From: Arenibacter latericius DSM 15913
Lineage (GTDB): Bacteria; Bacteroidota; Bacteroidia; Flavobacteriales; Flavobacteriaceae
Assembly (NCBI RefSeq): GCF_000424985.1
Contig: NZ_KE384290.1
Location: 1 to 64,000, forward strand
Direction of reading: 5' to 3'
Length of the DNA: 64,000 nt
The translations under genes and the position numbers were made by a program. Within the stretch, counting starts at the first letter, position 1; the number at the start of each line of letters is the position of its first letter. Below the pieces are notes generated by a model. That model was not told the DNA's origin, searched no databases, and saw only the letters and a program-made list of their open reading frames with translations. This document shows, piece after piece, positions 18,797-26,796 of this stretch.

Positions 18797-19435
18797 ATGA
18801 CTAAAAAAAATAAAGGAAATAGCCTTGGTTTTATTATCCTTATCGTAATATTAGCCACGGCATATGCTGTTTTAAGATATCATATAATGGGTGGGATTCC
18901 TTGGAAGGATTTTCCCGTATTTGTATTAAATAAGGGAGTGTCCTTAGCCGCTATAACACTTCTTACTTTAAGTATTTCCATTAGACCCCTATCCACATTA
19001 GGCATTTCTATTTATGCTACAAGATCAGGGAAAAAGCTATTGGGAGTTGCCGGACTACTGCTGACTATCCTCCATGTTTTATTGAGCTTTTTGATTCTAA
19101 ATCCTAATTATTTCCAAGTATTTTTTGAGGAAGACGGTACGTTGTCTGGTAGGGGATCAATAAGTTTATTGGCCGGAGGCCTTAGTTTTATAATGTTGGT
19201 AGTTTATCATCAATGTTTTAATAATGGGGGAGTAGGAAAGGAGCAATTAGTACAGTTTTTAATCTCCAAGAAGTTTATATTGAGTTTGTTATTTTTGTTT
19301 GGGGTGCATCTATTTTATTTGGGATATCATAATTGGTTCAGCACTGCCAATTGGAAAGGGGGTTTGCCTCCTATCACTTTAGTTTCTTTTGTAGTGGTTT
19401 TATTAGGCCTATTACTTAATTTATTTAGGAGGTAA
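18797..19435 (+). CDS. Small membrane protein resembling ferric-reductase/MsrQ-type transmembrane domains
   Basis: This 212-residue protein has about 6 hydrophobic helices. The stretch SGKKLLGVAGLLLTILHVLLSF resembles the heme-binding helix start of MsrQ/ferric-reductase-like proteins (basic pair, then LG, then an in-helix His). Further histidines occur in VYHQCF and VHLFYLGYHNWF. Binding of heme b is therefore possible but weakly supported, and no soluble flavin domain is present. It starts 4 bp after the 423-residue membrane protein, suggesting a complex of the two. It is the last gene of the rightward run. Confidence 0.6.
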   Translation: MTKKNKGNSLGFIILIVILATAYAVLRYHIMGGIPWKDFPVFVLNKGVSLAAITLLTLSISIRPLSTLGISIYATRSGKKLLGVAGLLLTILHVLLSFLILNPNYFQVFFEEDGTLSGRGSISLLAGGLSFIMLVVYHQCFNNGGVGKEQLVQFLISKKFILSLLFLFGVHLFYLGYHNWFSTANWKGGLPPITLVSFVVVLLGLLLNLFRR

Positions 19436-19475
19436 AAACTTACTTTAAAAGTGCTTAGTACAATAGAGGGTAGGA

Positions 19476-20324
19476 TTATCTAAAGGTTTTACGGTATTCG
19501 GAAGGGGTCTTTCCCATTATAAATTTAAAATAGTGATTAAAATTTGCGAGGTTGTTATAGCCGCTTTCAAAGCAAATTTGTGTAATCTGCTTATCGGTCT
19601 CTGCTAGTAACTTGGCAGCTATCCCTACTCTAACACTTTTTACGTACTCCATAAAGGTAAGGCTGGTCTTTTTCTTAAAGTATCTACAAAAACTACTAGG
19701 AGCCATATTTAAAACAGATGCGGCTTCTTCCAATTTTACTCCATCTTGTATATTTTGGAAAACATATTCATACACCTTGTTTATCTTATCTAGATTTTTC
19801 GAGAATATGGGGGTATTGCTGTTAGGGTTAGATAAGTTTTCCCTGTCTTCTTCTTGGATGAGATAGTTAAATATAGATAATAATTGAATATAATATTCTA
19901 AGCCGGTTAATAGGGTCATTTTTTCTAGAATAGACCGTATATAGGAGTCATCTTCTAGTTTAAAACGTAATCCTGTGTTCGATTGTTTTAATAAGTCTAC
20001 CACTTGTTCTAATTCGGGCATTTTAAAAAAATCCGAATTTATGATGTCCTCTGAAAAATGGGTGACTATGCAAAAAGGATCTCTCCCTTTTTCCACGTCT
20101 AACACTTCCCAGCAATGTGGTAAATTAGGTCCCAAGAGTACCAAGTCTCCTTTTTCAAATCCAGAAATATTATCACCTACAATTCTCCTTCCAGAACCAG
20201 AAGTAATAAAATTTAATTCAAAGTTTTTATGAGAGTGAATTCTTGCATTAGATGCTAATGGCAATTTTCTTGAAATAAAGGAATGTTTGGTTGGGACATA
20301 GATATTCTCAAAAATAAATTCCAT
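19476..20324 (-). CDS. AraC-family transcriptional regulator with cupin sensor domain
   Basis: The 282-residue protein has an N-terminal cupin-like sensing domain (SHKNFELNFITSGSG near residues 30-45, and GDLVLLGPNLPHCW). The C-terminal AraC double helix-turn-helix (about residues 180-282) ends with the conserved CFESGYNNLANFNHYFKFIMGKTPSEYRK signature region. It is transcribed away from the aldolase gene and is the only transcription factor in the sugar locus, so it is the likely activator of the aldolase and perhaps the SusCD run. A perfect 12-bp inverted repeat sits 2 bp upstream of its start codon. Confidence 0.9.
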   Translation of the reverse strand: MEFIFENIYVPTKHSFISRKLPLASNARIHSHKNFELNFITSGSGRRIVGDNISGFEKGDLVLLGPNLPHCWEVLDVEKGRDPFCIVTHFSEDIINSDFFKMPELEQVVDLLKQSNTGLRFKLEDDSYIRSILEKMTLLTGLEYYIQLLSIFNYLIQEEDRENLSNPNSNTPIFSKNLDKINKVYEYVFQNIQDGVKLEEAASVLNMAPSSFCRYFKKKTSLTFMEYVKSVRVGIAAKLLAETDKQITQICFESGYNNLANFNHYFKFIMGKTPSEYRKTFR

Positions 20325-20326
20325 AT

Positions 20327-20362
20327 TTAATTATATTGACATTATTGATACAATATAATTAA
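20327..20362. promoter_or_regulatory. 12-bp inverted-repeat operator candidate upstream of the AraC gene
   Basis: TTAATTATATTG (20327-20338) and CAATATAATTAA (20351-20362) are perfect inverted repeats separated by 12 bp, about one more DNA turn. They lie against the AraC start codon, a position that suits autoregulation. A related palindrome, ACAATATTGT, occurs at 20401-20410 in the same divergent region and again at 21484-21493 after the aldolase gene. The shared core is CAATAT/ATATTG. The function is inferred from symmetry and position only. Confidence 0.5.
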
Positions 20363-20552
20363 TTAATTTGGAATAAAGGGTAAGATATAATGTAATTAGA
20401 ACAATATTGTAGTGGTGTAAGGATTTAAATTCGGTTTAATTTGTGTAAGCCCTAATATGGTTAAAATGAAGATGTTAATAGGCTGTACTGTTTAAGCTTT
20501 ATGGTTGCTATTAATTTTTGCCAGTTAACGGAGGACTTTTAAATATAAGCAA

Positions 20553-21476
20553 ATGAATTTACCTATAAAAGGGGTTATCCCACCAATGGTTACTCCGCTC
20601 CAAGAGAATCTAGAACTAGACATTAATGGGTTAAATAATTTAGTACGTCATTTATTAAGTGGTGGTGTACACGGGATTTTTCTATTGGGGACATCGGGAG
20701 AGGGTCCTAGCTTAAGCTATGGAATTCGTAAGAAATTAATAACAGAAACGTGTAGGTTGGTAAATAATAAGGTTCCTATTCTTGTTGGGGTTACAGATAC
20801 TTCCTTTGAAGAGACAATAGAACTTGCAACCCATGCTAAAAAAGCTGGAGCCGACGCCTTGGTGATAGCACCTCCCTTTTATCTTCCTATTTCGGAAAAA
20901 GAAATGATGGATTATTTAGAAAACTTAGCGCCGCAATTACCCTTGCCTTTTATGTTATATAATATGCCTAGCTGTACAAAACTTAACTTGACTATGAAAA
21001 TAGTGAAGAAAGCCTGGGAGGTAGGAGCCATAGGAATAAAAGATAGTTCTGGTGATTTGTCATTTCTTTATATGTTGATTGAGGAGTTTAAAAAGGATCC
21101 CTCATTCTCCATTATGACGGGGACCGAATTATTCTTGCCAGAAACGATAATGAATGGAGGTCATGGTACGGTAGCTGGTGGTGCCAATTTTTTCCCTAGG
21201 CTGTTTGTAGAACTTTATGAAGCCACTCTGGAGAATGACTGTGAAAGGGTGAAGGCCCTACGCCAAGAAGTTATCAAGGTCCAAAATACCATTTATGAAG
21301 TGGGTAAATATTCCTCTAGACATATTAAGGGAATTAAAACGGCCTTGTCTGCTATGAACATTTGTCAAGATTATGTGGCAGAACCGCTGCAACGATTTAA
21401 TGAGGAACAACAACATCAAATTAAAGAGTACGTGTTAGCATTTAAGAATTATAATACGGCAAATACTACACAATAA
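20553..21476 (+). CDS. DapA/NanA-superfamily aldolase (dihydrodipicolinate synthase family)
   Basis: This is a class I aldolase TIM barrel of 307 residues with the Schiff-base lysine Lys163 in GIKDSSGD and the catalytic tyrosine Tyr136 in YNMPS. The carboxylate-binding motif is GTSGEGPS (46-53). This GT-S-GEGPS version differs from typical lysine-pathway DapA (TTGE) and fits catabolic members such as N-acetylneuraminate lyase, KDG aldolase or relatives. Beside an AraC regulator and near sialidase-like enzymes it probably splits a sugar acid to pyruvate plus an aldehyde. Which sugar acid is unknown. It is preceded by GGAGG about 18 nt from the start codon. Confidence 0.85.
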   Translation: MNLPIKGVIPPMVTPLQENLELDINGLNNLVRHLLSGGVHGIFLLGTSGEGPSLSYGIRKKLITETCRLVNNKVPILVGVTDTSFEETIELATHAKKAGADALVIAPPFYLPISEKEMMDYLENLAPQLPLPFMLYNMPSCTKLNLTMKIVKKAWEVGAIGIKDSSGDLSFLYMLIEEFKKDPSFSIMTGTELFLPETIMNGGHGTVAGGANFFPRLFVELYEATLENDCERVKALRQEVIKVQNTIYEVGKYSSRHIKGIKTALSAMNICQDYVAEPLQRFNEEQQHQIKEYVLAFKNYNTANTTQ

Positions 21477-21483
21477 CATCTAA

Positions 21484-21493
21484 ACAATATTGT
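21484..21493. repeat. Second copy of the ACAATATTGT palindrome
   Basis: The 14-mer AACAATATTGTAGT occurs before the aldolase (20400-20413) and again just after its stop codon (21483-21496). The 250-bp spacer that follows also carries CCCGTA/TACGGG (21571-21595) and ACTTTC/GAAAGT (21695-21714), the latter 12 nt before the next start codon. These could be regulator sites or a leader hairpin; chance cannot be excluded for so short a palindrome. Confidence 0.35.
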
Positions 21494-21726
21494 AGTTGTT
21501 TACTAGTGAGATTCTTATGTAAGTTATAATTATTTCCATACTTTTAAGTATCCTGAACTTCCCAGATAAGCCCGTAAGACAATCTTTGGTACGGGAGTGT
21601 TTGTTAAGATTGCAGTAGGTGCCGGTATAAATTAAGGCAAGGCGTAATCGGCAGGGTGAATTAATGGAGTTTTAGTCGTTGTATAAATGAGCGGACTTTC
21701 CTTCTGCAGAAAGTAATTTTTTAAAC

Positions 21727-23169
21727 ATGGAAAATAAATTTAGGCAGGTGAAATTATCTGGAGTTGCTCTTGCTTTTTTCATTCTATTTTTAGTCTTGTT
21801 TTTTCCTTTTCCAATAGAAATTATAGATGCGTTAACATTACAGCCTGTTGCTGACTACAGTATTCATATTTCGCTATGGAGAATGGTTTTTGAGCCATTC
21901 CTAGGGCCATTACTCTTTTTTAATCGTGCTGTAGATCCCTTAGGTGAAATACCAGCTGCCATTCTATGGGTTTTAATCCTGTATTGTATTTATAGGTTAA
22001 TACAATTAAAAAGCCTACCCTCTAAATTTTTAAAAAGGAAAGAAATATTAGGCATGTTTGGAAACCTTCCCATATTGGTAGGGATAGGGTTTGCTTTTTT
22101 TCTTATCATTTTATTTATCCCTTTGCCAAGTAATACCATAGTAAATAATTCCGAGAATGATATTTTGGTGACCACTCATTCTCATACAGAATACAGTCAT
22201 GACGGACTTACCACACAAATGAACATGTGGAAGTGGCATAAAAGAAATGGATTTGACGCTTTTTTTATTACTGATCATGCTAATTATAATAAAACGCTAG
22301 AATTTTCCCAGCAACAGCGGGATAACAAATTTCCATTAAAGCCATTAGTTATGGTGGGGCAAGAACATTCCGGTTCTAACCACATGAGCCTTTTGGGGCT
22401 CGATGGAAGTTTCCAAACCCAAGGGCAACCAGACTCCAGCATTGTTAAGCTAACACATAAAAATGGCGGTGCCGTTATTATTAATCATTGGTTTGATGGT
22501 AAGGGAAAAGAAAAGGAGTTTTATAAAGCGTTGGGTGTAGATGGATTTGAAATTGAAAATGTAGGTAAGGAGTTATATTATAAGCGCACATTATTTCAGG
22601 AGCTTAAACAATATTGTGAAGATAATGGCCTCATTATGGTAGGTGGGTTGGACTATCACGGCTATGGAAGGAAATGCGCCATTTGGAATGCCCTTGCTAT
22701 TCCTAATTGGCATAATATGGATATAGCCTCTAAAGAGAGCTCTATACTCAAGATCTTACGAGATAGGGATCAGAGTAAGCTAAGGGTGCTTATGTACCGG
22801 GATCGACCGCTCTACGAGGAAATGCCCCTATTAATCGGTCCGCCTGTAACTGTTATTAATTATTTTAGAACGCTAAAAGGGTATCAAGTAGCATCTTGGA
22901 TAATATGGTGGGCTATTTTTCAGATGGTCCTAAAGTTTAGAATAGGACGGGATATGGCTAGTAATAATGCTTTACCAATTTGGGGAGCAATTAGCGCTTT
23001 GTTTATGTTGCTTTTGGGATTATTTTATTTTACAAGAGGCCTAGCCATAGAAGGACATACCAAGTTATATGGGGAGTACAGTACACTCCTATTTATTATA
23101 GGAGGTGCTTTTATACTATATTCTGCCACTATGATATATAGAAGATTCTTCCGGAAGGCTGAAAACTAA
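21727..23169 (+). CDS. Membrane-anchored PHP-domain phosphoesterase-like protein
   Basis: N-terminal hydrophobic segments (about 12-30, 76-95 and 112-132) are followed by a PHP domain (about 145-345) and three C-terminal helices (about 385-405, 408-435 and 445-465). PHP metal-binding motifs are intact: HSHTEYSHDG (151-160), ITDHAN (181-186), GQEHSGSNH (211-219), INHWF (252-256) and GGLDYHGYG (306-314). PHP enzymes hydrolyse phosphate esters, for example histidinol phosphate or nucleotides. Embedding in the membrane is uncommon. The topology and substrate are unknown, and the gene may belong to the adjoining sugar locus. Confidence 0.78.
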   Translation: MENKFRQVKLSGVALAFFILFLVLFFPFPIEIIDALTLQPVADYSIHISLWRMVFEPFLGPLLFFNRAVDPLGEIPAAILWVLILYCIYRLIQLKSLPSKFLKRKEILGMFGNLPILVGIGFAFFLIILFIPLPSNTIVNNSENDILVTTHSHTEYSHDGLTTQMNMWKWHKRNGFDAFFITDHANYNKTLEFSQQQRDNKFPLKPLVMVGQEHSGSNHMSLLGLDGSFQTQGQPDSSIVKLTHKNGGAVIINHWFDGKGKEKEFYKALGVDGFEIENVGKELYYKRTLFQELKQYCEDNGLIMVGGLDYHGYGRKCAIWNALAIPNWHNMDIASKESSILKILRDRDQSKLRVLMYRDRPLYEEMPLLIGPPVTVINYFRTLKGYQVASWIIWWAIFQMVLKFRIGRDMASNNALPIWGAISALFMLLLGLFYFTRGLAIEGHTKLYGEYSTLLFIIGGAFILYSATMIYRRFFRKAEN

Positions 23170-23230
23170 GAGTGAAATTACCAAACCTCTGCGTTATAGC
23201 ATTAGCTATTAAATAATTAATAAGGTGTAT

Positions 23231-24106
23231 TTATCTATGGAGGTTACGTGCTCTCAGGTACTTTAAAAGTGCCTCTGGTAAATCGGTTTGTATTACATTA
23301 ACATACTTTTTGCTCAATAAAGCATCAAATCCAGCATTTTTTTTCACTCCTTCCATAGTGTCATATTTTCCTAACGCATTAATCCAAACTCTTGCCCCGG
23401 AGTCTATTATTTTACGCATTGCTCGATCTTTATAATAGCTTTCATCTATATGAATAATATCTATATCATTCATTTTTAGAATCCTTCTAACATCTTTTCT
23501 AGAATAGGCTCTTGGCATTACTCGGATCTTGCGATTCAGGCTTTGTAGGGTAGGAGTTTCATTATAATCATAAAGGAAGAATAGAATCTGGTTCTCCATT
23601 CCATAATGTTGAATTAGCGAATAGGTTTTCTCAATGGAAGCCATGTCTTCCAATTTGAAATCGATATCGATAAGTACTTTTCCTTTGGTCAATTGCAACA
23701 CCTCCTCAAAGGTAGGAATACGCTCCAGGGTAAGACTATCCATATGTATTAAACGTAGTTTTTTTAGTTCTTCTAAAGTATAGTCACCTACTTTTCCACT
23801 TCCGTTGGTAGTCCTATCTAAAGTGCGATCGTGCAAAATAACGAGCTCACCATCTTTACTTTTTCTAATATCCAATTCAATTATATCTACACCTATGCGG
23901 ATGCTTTCCTTAATTGCTGCCAAAGAGTTTTCTGGATAATACTCATTTGTGGCTCTATGGGCAGCCACTAAAACGCGATCGGGTTTGTTGTGAAAGTCGA
24001 ATAGTATGCTATCTAAATTAGCTTCTTGAGCATATAATCCAAGAGATAGAAAAAGAAATAGAAGAACCGGAATTCTTTTGGTTATTAAAGAGGAGCAATT
24101 TTTCAT
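23231..24106 (-). CDS. Glycerophosphodiester phosphodiesterase family protein, exported
   Basis: A signal peptide (about residues 10-27, ending LYAQ) is followed by a GDPD TIM barrel. The catalytic and metal motifs are AAHRATNE (His50, Arg51), PENS (58-61), ELDIRKSKDG (Glu77, Asp79) and LHDRTLDRTTNG (His92, Asp93). All residues expected for activity are present. It hydrolyses glycerophosphodiesters to glycerol-3-phosphate and an alcohol, probably in the periplasm. It is convergent with the PHP gene and separated from it by 61 bp with no clear terminator. Confidence 0.9.
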   Translation of the reverse strand: MKNCSSLITKRIPVLLFLFLSLGLYAQEANLDSILFDFHNKPDRVLVAAHRATNEYYPENSLAAIKESIRIGVDIIELDIRKSKDGELVILHDRTLDRTTNGSGKVGDYTLEELKKLRLIHMDSLTLERIPTFEEVLQLTKGKVLIDIDFKLEDMASIEKTYSLIQHYGMENQILFFLYDYNETPTLQSLNRKIRVMPRAYSRKDVRRILKMNDIDIIHIDESYYKDRAMRKIIDSGARVWINALGKYDTMEGVKKNAGFDALLSKKYVNVIQTDLPEALLKYLRARNLHR

Positions 24107-24415
24107 TTAAGGTTAAAATTTGTTGGTTTTATTGCTATCAAACTGAGGTAAGCCTTAGAACAATAGATTTACGATGTTAATATTTAATAGGGCTTATCAT
24201 TGAATAGGGTTTACTAATATAGCTAATCTTTAATTGTATGAGTAATAGGATATTGCTGTTTTTTTGTTGTTTTTATGCCTGTTTTTGGGTAAAATATAAA
24301 GAGGGTAAGGATTTGCTGTTTACGGGATAAAGCAAGGGGCTTTTTAATAGCATCAATATAATTAGTGTCCGAGTTCATCAGTTATAAAATACTCCTATAT
24401 TTTTATAAGTAAAAA
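24107..24415. other. Intergenic region between divergent gdpD-like and GH3 genes
   Basis: This 309-bp AT-rich stretch lies between two divergent genes and must hold both promoters. TCAGTTTG read on the minus strand near 24139-24146 has one mismatch to the TAnnTTTG consensus. I see no RNA gene, repeat or strong hairpin. Confidence 0.4.
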
Positions 24416-25945
24416 ATGGCGATAGTAGGCAGTATAGTTAAGGGATTCCTAGATTTAAGAGATCAATTGGTTAGTGAAAAGAATCCTGTGGATTCGCAAA
24501 AAGAGGTGCTAAGCAAGCTTTTAGAGACGGCAAAGGAAACCGATTTTGGAAAGCATTATAAGTTCGATGAAATTTTACAATCCCCAGATCTAGAAAGAAC
24601 CTTCGCAGATAAAGTGCCTTATTTTGACTATAATAAGATGAACTCGGAGTGGTGGTTTAAAATCCACGAGGGAGCAAAAGATGTAAGTTGGCCAGGGAAG
24701 CCAGACTATTTTGCGTTGAGTTCTGGAACAACGGGAAAAACTAGCAAACGTATTCCGGTTACTAATGATATGATTAAAGCCATTAAGGATGCTGGTATAA
24801 AGCAAGTATATGCTTTGGCCAATTTTGATCTTCCTGCCGATTTCTATGAAAAAGATATAATGATGCTGGGGAGTTCTACTGATTTGGATAATGTAGATGA
24901 ACATTTAGAAGGAGAAATCAGTGGAATTAGTGCGAGTAAAATTCCTGGATGGTTTAGAGGGTATTATAAGCCAGGAGAGGAAATTGCAGAAATAGACGAT
25001 TGGGACGAACGCGTAAATAAGATTGCAGAAAAAGCGACCGAATGGGACATAGGAGCGTTAAGCGGTATTCCATCATGGATGGAGCTAATGCTAAAGGAGG
25101 TTATTAAGAAGCACAATCTTAATAATATCCACGAGCTGTGGCCAAACCTACAAGTATACACCTCCGGAGGAGTGGCATTTTCGCCTTATGAAAAAAGTTT
25201 TAATGCCTTATTAGGCAAACCAATCACTGTTATTGATACTTATTTGGCTTCCGAAGGGTTTATAGCATTTCAGGCTAGACCAGAAACAAACGCTATGCAA
25301 TTAGTGACTGATGGGGGAATTTATTTTGAGTTTGTTCCATTTAAACCAGAATATATTGATCAAAATGGTGCCTTAGTAAAAGATGCTCCTTGTATTCCCT
25401 TGTCTGACGTAGAATTGAATCAGGATTACGTGTTAATTATAAGTACTGTTTCTGGTGCTTGGCGTTATGTCATTGGAGATACTATAGAGTTCACAGATGT
25501 AGAGCGCGCAGAAATAAAGATAACTGGTCGGACTAAGTTTTTTCTTAATGTAGTGGGGTCTCAGCTATCTGTGAATAAAATGGATGATGCTGTGAACCAC
25601 CTGGAGGATCAGTTTTCTATAAAAATACCAGAGTACACCATCTGCGCTAAAAAGATTGATGGAGAGTTTCACCATTGTTGGTATCTAGGTGTGGATGCAC
25701 AAATAGATGAGCAGGAAACAGCAGAAAGCTTAGATAATTTTCTTAAAGAAGCCAATAAAAATTATAAAGTGGCCCGTTCAAAAGCATTAAAGGGTGTAAA
25801 AGTAACTGGGGTGCCAGTTTCAATGTTCCATGAATGGAATGCTGCCAATAAAAAGAAAGGCGGACAGGTTAAAATGGAACGTGTAATGGGAGAAGAGAAG
25901 TTTGTAGAATGGGAAAAGTTTGTTGAAAAAAATAGACACTCCTAA
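24416..25945 (+). CDS. GH3-family protein (acyl-acid amido synthetase superfamily)
   Basis: The 509-residue protein matches the GH3 auxin-responsive-promoter family, adenylate-forming enzymes that in plants conjugate hormones such as auxin or jasmonate to amino acids. The ATP-binding signature LSSGTTGKTSKRIPVT lies near residues 101-116. The YTSGG and IGDTIEFTD segments correspond to the second and third nucleotide-binding motifs. Bacterial members are uncharacterised. It stands alone, divergent from the GDPD gene, so context gives no substrate. Formation of an acyl amide is an inference from the family. Confidence 0.88.
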   Translation: MAIVGSIVKGFLDLRDQLVSEKNPVDSQKEVLSKLLETAKETDFGKHYKFDEILQSPDLERTFADKVPYFDYNKMNSEWWFKIHEGAKDVSWPGKPDYFALSSGTTGKTSKRIPVTNDMIKAIKDAGIKQVYALANFDLPADFYEKDIMMLGSSTDLDNVDEHLEGEISGISASKIPGWFRGYYKPGEEIAEIDDWDERVNKIAEKATEWDIGALSGIPSWMELMLKEVIKKHNLNNIHELWPNLQVYTSGGVAFSPYEKSFNALLGKPITVIDTYLASEGFIAFQARPETNAMQLVTDGGIYFEFVPFKPEYIDQNGALVKDAPCIPLSDVELNQDYVLIISTVSGAWRYVIGDTIEFTDVERAEIKITGRTKFFLNVVGSQLSVNKMDDAVNHLEDQFSIKIPEYTICAKKIDGEFHHCWYLGVDAQIDEQETAESLDNFLKEANKNYKVARSKALKGVKVTGVPVSMFHEWNAANKKKGGQVKMERVMGEEKFVEWEKFVEKNRHS

Positions 25946-26002
25946 CTAACTTAAACTATTTTTTAGGAGCACTTACTCAGTTGTTTTAATGGCAACATCA
26001 GA

Positions 26003-26599
26003 TTATTTGTCCTCCATTTCTGCTACTAAAATCATAATTTCCTCAGGAGATAAATAATATTTTTTTATTCGATCTTTATAATCCTGTTCAATATCGGCGT
26101 GGTCTAATATAAAATTTTTAGTATCTAAAATATAGTCGCCCATTCCGTGGGATACCGCATAGGTGTCCGCAGCACGTTCCGCTTCTTTTATATAGGAACC
26201 AGAGAGGAAGTATTTAATTCCAAACCAGAATAAATTAAGACTGCTGCGATTCTTGTAATCTATAATATGTCCTAACTCGTGTCCAAGCCACCCAATCATG
26301 ATATTTGGGTCAATGGATTTAGTGTGGAATTCTTTCCCCGAAATTTTAAATTTTTCACTTATTAGGATAACATATTTTCTCTTCTTCCTAGACCCAAAAA
26401 GACTCCAGAATTTAGGTTGGGCCATCATGGTAGATTTTTTGATGTTTTTTTTAAACTTTACGGTAATTGGAGTATCTGCCAATTCGGGATAATAAGTAAG
26501 AGCAGTAGCTACTTCATTTTTTATGGATTGGGGTACAATATGTTGTGCATTTAAAGAAACTAAAGTCATAAAAAAAGTAAATGTTAATAGAATTCTCAT
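26003..26599 (-). CDS. Exported HELGH-motif putative zinc metalloprotease
   Basis: Counting from the ATG at 26599, a signal peptide ends near SLNAQ (residue 19). The mature protein has the zinc-binding motif HELGH (107-111) and a downstream EAERAAD (about 140-146), the gluzincin-like third ligand region. No other domain is visible. I chose the ATG at 26599 because the frame otherwise starts at a GTG 60 bp upstream and would push the signal peptide inside. It is convergent with the GH3 gene. The substrate is unknown; it may be a housekeeping envelope peptidase. Confidence 0.65.
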   Translation of the reverse strand: MRILLTFTFFMTLVSLNAQHIVPQSIKNEVATALTYYPELADTPITVKFKKNIKKSTMMAQPKFWSLFGSRKKRKYVILISEKFKISGKEFHTKSIDPNIMIGWLGHELGHIIDYKNRSSLNLFWFGIKYFLSGSYIKEAERAADTYAVSHGMGDYILDTKNFILDHADIEQDYKDRIKKYYLSPEEIMILVAEMEDK

Positions 26600-26747
26600 C
26601 TGGATTCTCAATGATTTCTCGTTAGATGTAGTATAAGATAAAGAAAAAAAAATGCGCACAGAATAGCATTTGCTATCGCATTAATAAATATTGGAAACGG
26701 GTTAAGGAAAGGGTAGTGAAGGGGTGTTCTTAACTCCTGAGGGGTAA

Positions 26748-26781
26748 TATCCCCTGTTTGTAAAATAAAAAACAGGGGATA
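26748..26781 (-). terminator. Hairpin downstream of the ypdA-like gene
   Basis: TATCCCCTGTTT (26748-26759) pairs perfectly with AAACAGGGGATA (26770-26781) over 12 bp with a 10-nt loop, 16 bp past the stop codon. The T-run after the stem is poor, so termination may be partial. Confidence 0.65.
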
Positions 26782-26796
26782 ATAATCTTAAAATAA

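Noticed and set aside
26600-26659. GTG start for the HELGH protein
   Set aside because: The internal ATG gives a clean signal peptide; the longer form does not.
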